DNA of 64,000 bases from assembly GCA_963738025.1 (NCBI GenBank), contig CAVTWA010000013.1, forward strand, positions 1 through 64,000, given 5' to 3'. The notes under the pieces were generated by a model that searched no databases, was not told the origin of the DNA, and was given only the letters and a program-made list of their open reading frames with translations. Positions 8,085-17,528 of the stretch are shown in pieces; within the stretch, counting starts at the first letter, position 1; each line of letters begins with the position of its first letter. The position numbers and the translations under genes are program-made. Source of the DNA: 20CM-2-55-15 sp963738025. Its GTDB lineage: Bacteria > Acidobacteriota > Terriglobia > 20CM-2-55-15.

Positions 8085-9131
8085 TCAGCGTTTCAGATCA
8101 TAGGTCGCAGTTCCTTCGGTTTGAATCAAAACCAAACGCGTGGCCGTGCCTTTCGCATCCAGGAAGAACTCCGCGTCGGCGCCTGACGATTCAAACGTCG
8201 TCTCCGATCGCGCAATTAGAGGAAGAGCGTTCAAGTAAAGTTGCCCATTCACCAGACTAACTTTCTGACTCCGGCCCATGAAGCTCAAGACATTCTGCGA
8301 TCCTTCACGGTACAGGTACGTTCCGATGTATTTTGTGAGGACGGCAGGGCTGAGCTCCACAGCTTTGGGCTCAGTGGCTACCAGGTGAACCCTGTCTGGA
8401 TTGTTATTTTCGTTACAGACATTTTCGAGGATGTCGGTGTCGGCTCTGTAGTTCACGCCGATCGACAAAGTCAGGGGCTTGGTCAGCATCTCGGGATCGT
8501 CGTAAGTGATCTGATACTGCATGTGTCCGAAATCGACGCGCCGGAGCTTCTCGGTGACGCGCAGTTTTTCAGAGTGAGGGTGCCCTGCTCGATCGAGCCA
8601 GGTCCGGTCATTGAAACCTGTTGATTCGGCGACCAGCGTGTCGCCGTCCCAGCGGCCGATTGAATTACCTAACCAACTCGGATTTGGATCTTCGGGCAGT
8701 TGCCGCCCGTCCATGTGGATTTGACGGTAACGTCCCGTGCCGCTCTCAAACAACATCGCGATGAGTGCTGGTGTCTGGATGATCCGATACATGACGTTAA
8801 TTGGTTCGGATGGTCCAGCTGGCAGGCAGTTCGTCACAGGATCCTCACGCCTGAAGTCCTTGACGCGCCCCTGAAATATGGCTTCCGCCGCGGGCCGAAA
8901 GATAACTTCATCGTTCAGGTCGAGGATCACACTAAAACGGTAAGGATTCAGTTCCGGCTGCCAGATGCCAGAGAAGTCCGGCTTGCCTGTAGACGTCCTG
9001 GGCGTTGGAGCCGTAAGGTTCGGTTTGCCGTCGGCCGTTCGGGGAATGTCCGGTGTGCGCCAGTCAAGCCACTGAGCATTCAGCGAAACCGAAAGCAGCA
9101 ATATCGCTGCGGCGATCGCGAGTTTCTGCAT
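8085..9131 (-). CDS. Secreted protein of an acidobacterial 'TADGKPDLSGIW' family
   Basis: A 348-residue product with a signal peptide (KLAIAAAILLLSVSLNAQ), a Pro-rich segment repeating 'GKPNLTAPTP' and 'GKPDFSGIWQPE', and a long C-terminal beta-rich region. Families with this GKPDLSGIW signature are numerous in Acidobacteriota genomes and are of unknown function. The start at 9131 is chosen because the signal peptide begins there and GGGGGAA lies upstream; an in-frame ATG at 9260 would add 43 residues without export features. The C-terminal 80 residues (VLTKYIGTYLYREGSQ onwards) look like a separate small beta domain. No enzymatic motif is visible. Confidence 0.75.
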   Translation of the reverse strand: MQKLAIAAAILLLSVSLNAQWLDWRTPDIPRTADGKPNLTAPTPRTSTGKPDFSGIWQPELNPYRFSVILDLNDEVIFRPAAEAIFQGRVKDFRREDPVTNCLPAGPSEPINVMYRIIQTPALIAMLFESGTGRYRQIHMDGRQLPEDPNPSWLGNSIGRWDGDTLVAESTGFNDRTWLDRAGHPHSEKLRVTEKLRRVDFGHMQYQITYDDPEMLTKPLTLSIGVNYRADTDILENVCNENNNPDRVHLVATEPKAVELSPAVLTKYIGTYLYREGSQNVLSFMGRSQKVSLVNGQLYLNALPLIARSETTFESSGADAEFFLDAKGTATRLVLIQTEGTATYDLKR

Positions 9132-9213
9132 GACGACTTCCCCCTTAATTGAGCAAATCAATGAAAGGAGTATCGTTGCGTTCGCTGTAAAGTGCAAATC
9201 CGTATTCGCGCGA

Positions 9214-9390
9214 TCATTGCGGCGCGGGTTCGACGCGCAACAATGTTCCGTCGTCTTCAACAGTCAGGAAGTACGGCAGACCATCCGGGCCCTGCCGCAC
9301 TTCACGACTACGTAGCGCACCATCATTCGTCCGCAAAAACGCCGCAGTATTTAGGACCCATAAGACGCCTTCGGCCACCGTCCCAGCCCC
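9214..9390 (-). pseudogene. C-terminal fragment of a PQQ-type sugar dehydrogenase
   Basis: The minus strand reads NDGALRSREVRQGPDG followed by LPYFLTVEDDGTLLRVEPAP, the closing blade of soluble aldose/glucose sugar dehydrogenases (YliI/Gdh-B-like propellers). Only about 55 residues remain; the upstream end is fused, in another frame, to a rhodanese-like fragment. Not functional. Confidence 0.6.
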
Positions 9391-10204
9391 GGAACGAACG
9401 CAATGGCGAACTGCATCGCCGGACGGGTGTCCACTACGACCGCACCCTTCTTCTGCAAACACAAAACGTCCGGCGCCGTCAACGCTTCCAGCGCCGGCAG
9501 GACTGATAACGATGCCGCGCCGCGGCGGTTCAGGTACACTTCACGCGCAAAATATTCGGGGCGCGCAGGAAGGTTGTCCGTTAGAAGTGTCCAAATTCTT
9601 CGCTCGTCCGTGCAAGGAGAGCGTAATTCGACTCCCTGCTTGCCAATCGTGGATGAACTTTCCGAACCCAGTTGGCCGGCCACATAGCGAACAGGCGCCA
9701 TGGGCGGGAAAGATCTCCGTATCGTCCGGAAGTGTCAGAAGCTTCTAATGAATGCTCCTGTACATAATCGAGGCGAGCTCCTGTGGCGTGTGAGTCGGTG
9801 AAAGATCCGGCCGCCCACATCGAGGGCCGGCCGCGATCGTTCATCAGGATGCAAATGCTTTCGAGTGTGTGTCCAGGAGTTTGCAGGAAGCGGAGGCAGC
9901 AGTCGCCGAACTGAATCTCGTTTCCGTCTTTGACGTCGACGTGAGGAAACTCAGCGCAGGATCCGGCGCCAAGATAGATGTGCGCTCCCGTGCGTTCCGC
10001 AAGTTCGCGGTGTCCCGAAACGCAGTCGGCATGGACGTGAGTCTCGGTAATGTATTCAATTTCCCAATTCCTGCGGCTCGCCGTTTCGAGGTAGATATCC
10101 ACATCACGCTGGGGATCGATAACGGCTGCAACGCCCTGCGACGCAATCATGTAAGAGGCGTGGACCAGGCAGCCTTTCAGGTCAGGCCGGTCCGCGGGTT
10201 TCAT
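9391..10204 (-). pseudogene. MBL-fold hydrolase-rhodanese fusion (persulfide dioxygenase-like), multiply frameshifted
   Basis: The N-terminal part keeps the metallo-beta-lactamase metal site in TETHVHADCVSGH and the later PGHTLESICILMND, as in ETHE1-like enzymes. Downstream the sequence moves between frames: SSSTIGKQ in one, SNYALLARTSEEF in a second, LTDNLPARPEYFARE and the rhodanese start KKGAVVVDTRPAMQFAIA back in the first. The rhodanese Cys loop is missing and the sequence runs into a sugar-dehydrogenase fragment. Intact relatives oxidise glutathione or coenzyme A persulfides; this copy is dead. It lies directly downstream of an IS3 remnant that may have started the decay. Confidence 0.7.
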
Positions 10205-10227
10205 GTTTAAGATAGCGGCTTCAAACT

Positions 10228-10760
10228 CGACCGGCGGAAGGTGGCCGATCGAAGAATGAAAACGCCTCCGGTTATAAACTTCCTCCGGGAAAAAGGGACG
10301 TCTGTCGATCACATCCTCATACGTTTCATAGTTCCCACAGATGTACCTCCTCGTATTTGAGCGTTTTGTAGAACGACTCCATGAAGGCGTTGTCGTAGGG
10401 GGATAACCCTTGGCCGACATACTGATTGCGAGTCCATACTGGCGCAACAGCGTCACGTAGCGCATTGAAGCGTACTGGGCGATCGGAATGGTGAACGCAG
10501 CCGCGCGCGGGGCGGGCTTCCAGAGCCATCTGCAAGGCAGCCAGGCAGAGGTTGGTGTCGATCCGTTTCGAGATCGCCCAACCGACGATCCGTCGTGAAT
10601 AGAGATCCAGCAACGCCGCCAGGTAGATGAAACTGGAATGAATCCGGATGTAAGTGATATCGGCAACCCACACCTGGTTCACCGAGCGGACTTGCCGATG
10701 CTTGAGCAGGTTCGGATAAACCGGCAGCGTGTGTCGCGAATCGGGGGGTTCGTACGACCG
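10228..10760 (-). pseudogene. IS3-family transposase (OrfB) remnant
   Basis: The rve/DDE integrase core is recognisable: RHTLPVYPNLL, VNQVWVADITYIR, LAALLDLYSRRIVGWA (first Asp), CVHHSDRP (second Asp) and YDNAFMESFYKTLKYEEVHLWE (Glu). At least one frame change separates this from the C-terminal ETYEDVI/EEVYNRRRFHSSIGHLPPVEFE. OrfA and the first half of OrfB are absent and no terminal repeats are visible. Confidence 0.8.
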
Positions 10761-10774
10761 TCCGCCAGGTGATG

Positions 10775-11529
10775 GGCCTCAGGCCGAACCCTCATTCGAA
10801 ATCGCATCCATTAAGCGAAATTTATCGGGACGAGAAGGTGGTGGCGGCGGACCGCGTGGCGACCGGTTTGCCGTGACAAACGTGCCGTTTAGAACATTAT
10901 TGTTTATCGCGTTCCGTCGTCCGGTGGCGACCTGCTCGATCACCAGATCATCGGCGGACCGGAATGGACGCGTACGGATAAGTTCGATGTCGAGGCGAAG
11001 ATGTCGGAGAGGCCGCCCATTCCATATGAACAGATGCAGCTGATGCTTCAGTCGTTGCTTGAGGATCGAGTCAGTCGAACGCGCACCGGGAGACGCGCGA
11101 ACTTCCTGTTTACGAATTGGTTGTCGCGAAAGGCGGCGTGAAGATGCAGTTGTCTAAAGACCAAACGGCCGGATCCACGACAGGTTTCGCGGACGTTTAA
11201 TGCCTCCGACGAGGAAGATCCGAAACCGCTCCCACGTGGTTCGATGAGGCTGACGACCGGCACCACAGATACGGTCCTCTCAGCCAACGCTTTTACCTGT
11301 TTCCAGTATCGTGAGGCTTCTCCAACCGCCCTCGGATCGCATTATTATCGACAAGACGGACCTGTCGGGATTATTCGACATCCACGTTCGGTTCCACCGC
11401 GACACAGCCGACTCCGCATCTCCGTCGTTGTTCACGGCTCTGGAGGAATTGGGGTTGAAACTGGAATCCGGCAAGGCCCCGCTCGAAGTCGTGATCATCG
11501 ATAGCGTGCAAAAGCCCTCGGAAAACTAG
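10775..11529 (+). pseudogene. TIGR03435 'soil-associated' protein, multiply frameshifted
   Basis: Pieces of one TIGR03435 protein are spread over three frames: PSFEIASIKRNLSG and FAVTNVPFRTLLFIAF (N-terminal), then DLLDHQIIGGPEWTRTDKFD and PYEQMQLMLQSLLEDR, then ELPVYELVVAKGGVKMQ, and the terminal DKTDLSGLFDIHVRF to VVIIDSVQKPSEN. At least three frame changes are needed (near 10918, 11065 and 11160-11310). The signal peptide is missing; the 5' end abuts the IS3 remnant. An intact relative is at 42184-43332 and ends with the same PSEN. Confidence 0.8.
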
Positions 11530-11670
11530 ATGCACTCGAAGCAAGCGCCAGCAAGGCCCGGAGCTGTCGGCCCTTGTTACCTAGCCCCATTACTCTCCAA
11601 TGCGACTTATGGGACACGCAACGCAACGCGATGTTAGAATCAGGCATTATTTTTCATCGAGAGGTCAATC

Positions 11671-12600
11671 ATGCGAAAACGAATCGTCAGCCTGTTGATT
11701 GTTGCTGCGATACAGGCAACATTCGCGGGTATTCGCGCAAACGCTCAGGGACAGGGAGGGCGCGGCGGCCGGGGCAATGCCGCGGATCCAGTCAAACAGG
11801 CCATACAGATCAAACCGGATCTCTGGTACATCGCCGATGGTGGAGCGAATTCGGTTGTTGAGGTCACTCCGGAAGGATTGATTCTTGGAGACACCAAAAA
11901 CCCGGGGGAAGACATCGAAACCACCTTCATCGAGCAGATCAAATCGATCTCTTCCCTGCCGGTGAAATATGTCTTCAACACGCACCCTCACGGCGATCAC
12001 ATTTCGCACAATCAATATTTTATCGATCACGGGGCGACCGTCGTCGGATTGAAACATCTGAAGGAACTCTGGGAGGCCGGGAATCTTAACAGTACTCCGG
12101 GCAAGCCGTCCGTGTTGTTCGACAAAGACTACGATCTGAAATTTGGAGGCGCCGAAATCGAGGCACACTACTTTGGTTCCGCTCACACCGATGCCGATAC
12201 CATCGTCTACTTCAAAACGAAGAAGTTCGTGATGCTTTCGGACCTCGTCAATTACGCCAGCCCGAGCCCCGGCATCAGCGGTACCAACGCCGTTCAGGTA
12301 CCTGGAATCCTGGACAAAGTCCTGAAACTGGATTTCGATCATGCCATCGCGGGCCGCGGCCCACTTCTAACCCGCGCCGATGTTCAGACATACCAGAAGA
12401 CGTGGGATACGTTCATAACGCGCGTGAAGGATGCCGTCAAGGCCGGTGCCACGAAAGAAACGCTCGCGTCACAGGTCAAACAGGACGACCTGTTCACCCC
12501 GAACCTCAAAGCTCCGTGGGCATTCAACACGAACTTCTTCGGCCAGCTGTTTGATGCCCTGAAATCGAATCCCAACGGCGAACCGAGACAGGCGAACTGA
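11671..12600 (+). CDS. Secreted metallo-beta-lactamase-fold hydrolase
   Basis: A 309-residue MBL-fold protein with a signal peptide (RIVSLLIVAAIQATFAGIRANA) and a short Gly/Arg-rich linker. The zinc site HPHGDH is at residues 105-110; a further histidine lies in FGSAHTDADTIVYF and an aspartate in LSDLVNY. The layout is that of class B-like or quinoprotein-relay-type MBL hydrolases exported to the periplasm; beta-lactam hydrolysis cannot be assumed. It is complete, with an ATG at the start of the signal peptide, and is followed after six bases by a short GC-rich hairpin. Confidence 0.85.
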   Translation: MRKRIVSLLIVAAIQATFAGIRANAQGQGGRGGRGNAADPVKQAIQIKPDLWYIADGGANSVVEVTPEGLILGDTKNPGEDIETTFIEQIKSISSLPVKYVFNTHPHGDHISHNQYFIDHGATVVGLKHLKELWEAGNLNSTPGKPSVLFDKDYDLKFGGAEIEAHYFGSAHTDADTIVYFKTKKFVMLSDLVNYASPSPGISGTNAVQVPGILDKVLKLDFDHAIAGRGPLLTRADVQTYQKTWDTFITRVKDAVKAGATKETLASQVKQDDLFTPNLKAPWAFNTNFFGQLFDALKSNPNGEPRQAN

Positions 12601-12606
12601 TGTCCA

Positions 12607-12622
12607 CCAGCCTTGCGGCTGG
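12607..12622 (+). terminator. Possible terminator hairpin
   Basis: CCAGCC-TTGC-GGCTGG is a 6-bp perfect stem beginning six bases after the MBL stop codon. There is no T-tract behind it, so it may be a transcript-end stabiliser and not a classical intrinsic terminator. Confidence 0.4.
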
Positions 12623-13606
12623 GGTTAAGGTCTGTCGGCTTCCGGTTCCTTTGCGCAAGGCATCTGTTTTGGCATTCTCATTCCAATATCGTATGGAGAT
12701 ATAACGTCATAAGATATCTGGCGCTGGCAACCGGCTATAGCGTGCGCAAAACCCGTTTCGAGCCGCCACAGCTTGAAGCTCTATACACGCAAGCGCTTCG
12801 CGACTTCCACGTGGGCACACCATCAGGAATCCTTCAGACGTGCCAACAATCCTTGGGTTAGCTTGGAATTACTAGCCGTTTCCTCGGACGCATTACCGTC
12901 GCGCCGGCCGCCAATAATAAGATAATCCCACCCATGATGAGCCGTGGATTCTCTAAGTTGAACCTTGAGCTCGACGTTTTAGGACCGCACCGGACGTGTT
13001 TGAATACATGCAGGCAGCAATTTGGGCATCAGGCGGGGACTGGTCCATCGCGTTACAAAAACCAGGGTCACATCGCATCCCTTACTTCAAACCTTTACAA
13101 GGCGCAAGTTTGCGGCTCCCCGTCCATTCTGTCTTGGACAGCTCTGCCTTACTAAGGAGGGGGTTCTCGCCTGCAAAAACGTTTTTCCGCAACCTGCTAT
13201 ATAGGCGTGCTCAGACAGCTTATTCAGACGCGTTGCATCGTAAAAGGTCAGACTACAAAAAGGCAGATTTTCCTTTCAGCCGGGAAGACCCCTCGTCTTT
13301 TATGTCTCGCCGTGAATCGCGCGGCACGACCTATTCCAGGCTCCAGGGTTTTCATTGCTCAAGGCGGATGGGAAGGCGCGGCGCCGTGAGCCTTCCATTA
13401 CCGTTCTTCTCTTAGGAGATGCCAAGGACTGGGTGACAGTAAACTTGGGCAACCAATGAGGGGCCGGCGGGGAGAGAATCTGATTCCCCCCGGTCGAAGC
13501 GTGCCGCCTGAACGCTCCAGGAAGGCGAAATAACGTAAAGCGTAACACTGGACTCTCCGGCGAAATCACGACTCGTCAGTATTGTGCATTACTGCTGAGT
13601 CCAAAA
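12623..13606. other. Long stretch without a supported gene
   Basis: Nearly 1 kb with no reading frame I can connect to a protein family. An open frame near 12712-12861 (ATGYSVRKTRFEPPQLEALY) has a faint helical-repeat flavour but no start or ribosome-binding site. The region is probably decayed sequence. Confidence 0.4.
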
Positions 13607-14386
13607 TTACACTGCATTCCGCAACCCCGCGTTAGCCGGCGCGGCACACAACCCATGATTCATGGCGAAGAGTACAAGCTCGACTCGATTGTATACGCCG
13701 AGCTTGTCGTAGACGCTGGTCAGATGGTGTTTGACAGTGTACTCGCTGATGCCAAAGGTGTTGCCGATGTCTTTGTTCGTTTGTCCATCGACCAGTGCGC
13801 CGACGATCTGAGTCTCGCGACGCGTCAAGCCGAATCGGGAGGTGTCGCCTTCTGGCGCTCGGGAGGATTTAATGCTTACTACAGAACCCGTTACCTGGGC
13901 ACTGTCAACTCGAATGAGATTGTCGGACGCGTTCGAGACTTCGACCGGCATACCTTGACGCATTTGGTACACGAAATCCATGATCATTGCGCGGCTAACC
14001 CAAAATTGACCCTCAAGAACGCACGTAATGCTCTTGGTAAACAGTTCCTGGGACGTACGTCTGGGCACGACGCCGTTCGCACCATGCCGCAGCACCTGAA
14101 TCACATGTCGGCTTTCCAAATCGTCGGACATGATCAATGAGCGCACATCACTGGTGGCGTGGATGTCGTCGAGCAGGTTACAAAGCTCGACCCAGTCAAA
14201 GTTCAAATCCAACAAGACCAGTTCGGGCCGATGCAATTCCACCAGGGGAACGACTTCATCCCGACTGCTGGCACATGCCACCAGTTCGACTTCTGGAACC
14301 TGATTACATTGTGCCTTTAAACTATCTCGAAAAATGGGGAAATCACTGGCCAAAATGATGGGCAACCGTTTGGTTTGTTGTGACAA
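13607..14386 (-). CDS. LuxR/NarL-family response regulator
   Basis: A 259-residue two-domain regulator. The N-terminal receiver has the phospho-acceptor Asp in LVLLDLNF (about residue 60). The switch region is poorly kept (SLIMSDDLES, GANGVVPRRTSQEL), so it may be an atypical receiver. The C-terminal GerE helix-turn-helix is clear (RFGLTRRETQIVGALV, NKDIGNTFGISEYTVKHHL, KLGVYNRVELV). Translation probably starts at the TTG at 14386, preceded by AAGGAGG at ideal spacing. No histidine kinase is adjacent, so it is an orphan regulator whose targets are unknown. Confidence 0.85.
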   Translation of the reverse strand: MSQQTKRLPIILASDFPIFRDSLKAQCNQVPEVELVACASSRDEVVPLVELHRPELVLLDLNFDWVELCNLLDDIHATSDVRSLIMSDDLESRHVIQVLRHGANGVVPRRTSQELFTKSITCVLEGQFWVSRAMIMDFVYQMRQGMPVEVSNASDNLIRVDSAQVTGSVVSIKSSRAPEGDTSRFGLTRRETQIVGALVDGQTNKDIGNTFGISEYTVKHHLTSVYDKLGVYNRVELVLFAMNHGLCAAPANAGLRNAV

Positions 14387-14727
14387 GTCGCTACCTCCTT
14401 GTAGCTATGCGGCTATCCTTGCTCGTGGCTGATTGGGTAACTTACGCGTCACTGTCCACGATGCCGGCTTATCATTCCTGTTATCGTCAATATTGCCCGA
14501 AATCTTTACTTCCAGGTGCCATTAGCGTCCAAGAAACCCAATAAGCCCATGAAACTGGGGATCTTTTGCGACCACCGAGTTATCAAGTTAGAAGCATACC
14601 TAACCCGGACAATCGCACGTAACGGCACGACCTTGCCAAAGTTAGTGGACGAGAGCGGGTTGGGAGGTACGAATCTCAGGCCGGGGAAGGCCGTCAGGGT
14701 AAGGGTGTTACTCAAATAACGTGACAG
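14387..14727. other. Intergenic region without a supported gene
   Basis: Upstream of the LuxR regulator; presumably contains its promoter. A minus-strand open frame (14506-14715) with FVPPNPLSSTNFGKVVPL resembles a C-terminal beta-sandwich tail but cannot be assigned. Confidence 0.3.
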
Positions 14728-14884
14728 CCATTCCCCGCCTGAGTTAGGCGGGGATGCCCTCGCGCAACGAGGGCTGGGGGTCTGTTCAAAGACGAACAGT
14801 ACCGATTAATAAGGAGCGCTTCGCAGAAGTCCATAAGGTACGCGCTGCGCGAAGGCACCCCGCCTGACTCAGGCGGGGGAATGG
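14728..14884. repeat. Structured dispersed repeat (MITE/REP-like), copy 1
   Basis: The ends are inverted (CCATTCCCCGCCTGA and TCAGGCGGGGGAATGG), and each end also folds on itself as a GC-rich hairpin (CCCCGCCT-GAGT-TAGGCGGGG on the left, a near-perfect palindrome on the right). The core has TCTGTTCAAAGACGA and AGTACCGATTAATAAGG, both found again in the element at 39484-39665. No ORF inside. The size (157 bp), terminal inverted repeats and recurrence suggest a non-autonomous element. Confidence 0.7.
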
Positions 14885-14954
14885 TCCACAGCGTTCCCAA
14901 ACGATCTAACGGATCTCCGGCTGAGACTCGTTACATTATTTATGGCGGGCTAAA

Positions 14955-15626
14955 CTAGGATTCGTAAAGTCTTTGGACTTTTTCGACGTAATCCTGTGCG
15001 GATTGTTCCGAAGTTCGATCGTCAGCGATAAAGCCGTTGTACCTTTTTACTCCGTCCCAAACGCCAAATTGACGAATGTAATTCTTAAGGATGCGCGCGC
15101 CGAAATCGATGTTGTCTTCTATCTTAAGCAGGTTGATGCCTTCGCGATCGGCAATGTACCCCCAGGTTGACAAGTGGATTTGCATAATGCCAATGGCCTC
15201 TTTGCCCGAAATGGCAAATGGGTTGCCCCGACTTTCGACGATAATGATGCTGGCGACGAGCCTTGGATTCAGATCGTATTTTCTTCCGCTGTTCACAATG
15301 GAAGATGCCAGGCGCATACAGTTGGTTCGACCCACTCCATGACTGGTGAGGAATGCTTCCATGGAACCAACCGCTGGACCAGCCGACATGAGGGCGGGTT
15401 GAAAGCTCGGCTCCTGAATCGGCTGTTCTCGCCGATCGGCTGACAATACGGACGCATTCGGCTCTGCAAAAGCCAAAAGCAGAACGGCCGTGAGGACCGC
15501 AAGACTCCCTGTCCTGGAGGAGTCACGAAGCCACCGTTTACACAAAAGCCGATGCAGGATATAGCGTTTGTTCCAACCAACTCGCATACCACGACAGCGA
15601 TTGCAGAAAGCAACTCTCGATTGCAT
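14955..15626 (-). CDS. Lytic transglycosylase, SLT domain
   Basis: A 223-residue exported murein hydrolase. A long cytoplasmic lead is followed by a hydrophobic segment (SLAVLTAVLLLAFAEPNASV) acting as signal peptide or anchor, then a Pro/Ser linker. The Slt-type lysozyme-like domain has the catalytic Glu in SIIIVESRGNPFAISGKEA, then the usual GIMQIHLSTWG and NIDFGARILKNYIRQFG, and a C-terminal RYNGF. It cleaves peptidoglycan glycan strands to 1,6-anhydromuropeptides in the periplasm. GGGGAGG precedes the ATG at 15626. Such stand-alone SLT proteins often serve secretion or conjugation machinery; none is seen nearby. Confidence 0.85.
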   Translation of the reverse strand: MQSRVAFCNRCRGMRVGWNKRYILHRLLCKRWLRDSSRTGSLAVLTAVLLLAFAEPNASVLSADRREQPIQEPSFQPALMSAGPAVGSMEAFLTSHGVGRTNCMRLASSIVNSGRKYDLNPRLVASIIIVESRGNPFAISGKEAIGIMQIHLSTWGYIADREGINLLKIEDNIDFGARILKNYIRQFGVWDGVKRYNGFIADDRTSEQSAQDYVEKVQRLYES

Positions 15627-15837
15627 GTATGCCTCCCCTCACGATTGATCTTTTCTCCACTCGCAACAGTATCGGCGAATGAAACAAGACGGAATAGCCG
15701 TAAGGTCTGGCTCGAATAGTCCAAAGGTGGCAGCGCTCCTGTATCCGAAATTCTGTAGATTCAGTTAACGCGATTGCTTATGAACAACGATTCAGGAGTT
15801 TAGCGCCAGGAAGCAGGCATTCCATCGTGGCCACAGC

Positions 15838-17115
15838 ATGCGAGCTCCTGTCAAAATCGGGTCGAAATCCAGCTTACGGCTCCATTGGACGATTGCTGAT
15901 TCCGTGGCACCACCTCAGTATTGGCGAATGATCAGGGCAGCATTTGACGATGGAGCGAAGGAGCCATTTTCTACTCAGACCCCGTTGCCGCCACCATTTA
16001 TGTCGACCAGCGTCCACGGGCGTTACTTGCCAGGGCGGGCCATTCTCGGGTCGATTCTAGTTCACTCCGCCGTCATCTATTTGTCTCAGTATCTGTTGAT
16101 TTCACAGAGCCCAAGCGTCCGCCTCTTCGAGTCACGATGGTCAATCTGAAAGATCCGAATTAGAGGCTTTATCTTCCCGTCCTGATGGGCGCCGATCCGC
16201 CACGCACTGCCGCGCCAGATGCGGGTTCACCAGGCGTGGAAACAAAGTCAAACGGCACGTCCGACGACCGAACGAGCCGTTTAAGTTATCCCGGCCCGCA
16301 GCCGATTGTCTCGGACTTCAAAAACCCCACAAATCCGATTCAAACAATCCTTCAACCAGCGCTGAACCGCCCGCCGACATTACCGCCGCCGCTGATTTTA
16401 CCCAACATGGTTCAGTTGCCCGAAGTGGTTCCTCCAGCGATACCAAAGCCAGAGCTATTGGAGGCCGTGAAGCCGCCGGATCTTCAGCCGTCCAGGCCTC
16501 CTGCTCCGCCTGAAATGAAGTTCATCGAACTGCCGGTCCAGGTGACGCCGGTTCCGTTTGACTTGAGCAAGGTCGTGCTGCCGGTTAGCAGTGCGGAAAG
16601 TATTCGGGATGTGGCGCCACCTCAATTGGCTATGTCGACAACAGAAAGTGTCTCTGCTCCTTTAACCGCTCCGGCTCCGAATCAACCGAATGTCCCAGAC
16701 TCCCCTGTAACCAAACGCGTTGAGGCGCTTTTAACATTGAGTCCGATGCCCTCTCCACCCGATGACACGGTCAAGATTCCAGCCGGTGAGGCACGGGGCC
16801 GGTTTAGCATTTCTCCCGATCCGAATCTCACTGGCTCGGATAAAGAAGGCCGGGCCTCTCGAGAACCAGTTTGGTAAAAGATAAAGACTCAGCGAGCACT
16901 GATTCAGCTGCCAATTCGAATCGCCGAGACAAGGGGCCAACGACTGGCTCGGCTTCGGGTGCTGATAACGGCAGAGGCAAGAATGCGTTTTCAGGGATCA
17001 CCATTCTTGAATCGGGCGCTGGCGCCAACTCCATTTCAAAGACAGGCACGCCGCCCCCCCTTCAAACATCGTACGGCGTGACGGCGTATCCACAGAATCC
17101 AGCGGAGGGGGACTG
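15838..17115 (+). pseudogene. TonB-like energy transducer, frameshifted and truncated
   Basis: The N-terminal cytoplasmic part is followed by a membrane helix (RAILGSILVHSAVIYLSQYLL) typical of acidobacterial TonB-like proteins. A frame change near 16140 leads to a long Pro-rich periplasmic spacer (16185-16877), and another near 16850 leads to a Ser/Asn/Gly-rich segment ending with GITILESGAGANS and a partial YGVT strand. The globular TonB C-terminal domain is lost where the sequence meets an unrelated minus-strand fragment (about 17115). Two frameshifts plus truncation make it non-functional. Confidence 0.65.
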
Positions 17116-17430
17116 CCTGATGGTCTGACTGCCTCCGTTCACCATCGGGGTGGTCGTGACACGGATGCGCTGGTCTATTTCCAAAGGGCTACCGGGCCCT
17201 AGAGCCAGTCCCAGAATTTCCGTGGAATACACTTCAATAACCACTTGGTCCGAGCCATTACCGCTAGATTGACGCATCATCGTTCTTTCGCTTAGTGTAA
17301 GCCTCCCGTTTCCATCCAGGCGCCTCACCGTTTCCTCCTCCACAACTTCGGCAGGACCGATCGTTCGCCGTTCCTGACTCCGCGTTTCAGTTGTCTGCCA
17401 TAGCCCATCCACGTCGCGGACTCCGGCGGG
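17116..17430 (-). pseudogene. Fragment of an acidobacterial repeat-type protein
   Basis: The minus strand has EEETVRRLDGNGRLTLSERT, SSGNGSDQVVIEVYSTEI and EIDQRIRVTTTP, resembling the 'ETVRRLDPNGRL...VVERT' repeats of large acidobacterial secreted proteins of unknown function. A frame change near 17400 joins it to DKDHDPPESATW. Both ends are cut: by the TonB-like remnant on one side and by the IS256-type remnant on the other. Confidence 0.45.
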
Positions 17431-17528
17431 TCATGATCTTTATCCAGGACGATTTCTCCGGATTGCTCCCCATTACCCAAAGCTTCTTCCCCAACACCGA
17501 CGTCCAGCTCTGCGCGGTTCATATGCAA

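Noticed and set aside
11671..12600. Antibiotic-resistance beta-lactamase
   Set aside because: The MBL fold is shared by many hydrolases; the metal site alone does not show beta-lactam hydrolysis.
12613..12861. A plus-strand open frame with a faint helical-repeat look
   Set aside because: No start context and no family resemblance; the region around it is non-coding.
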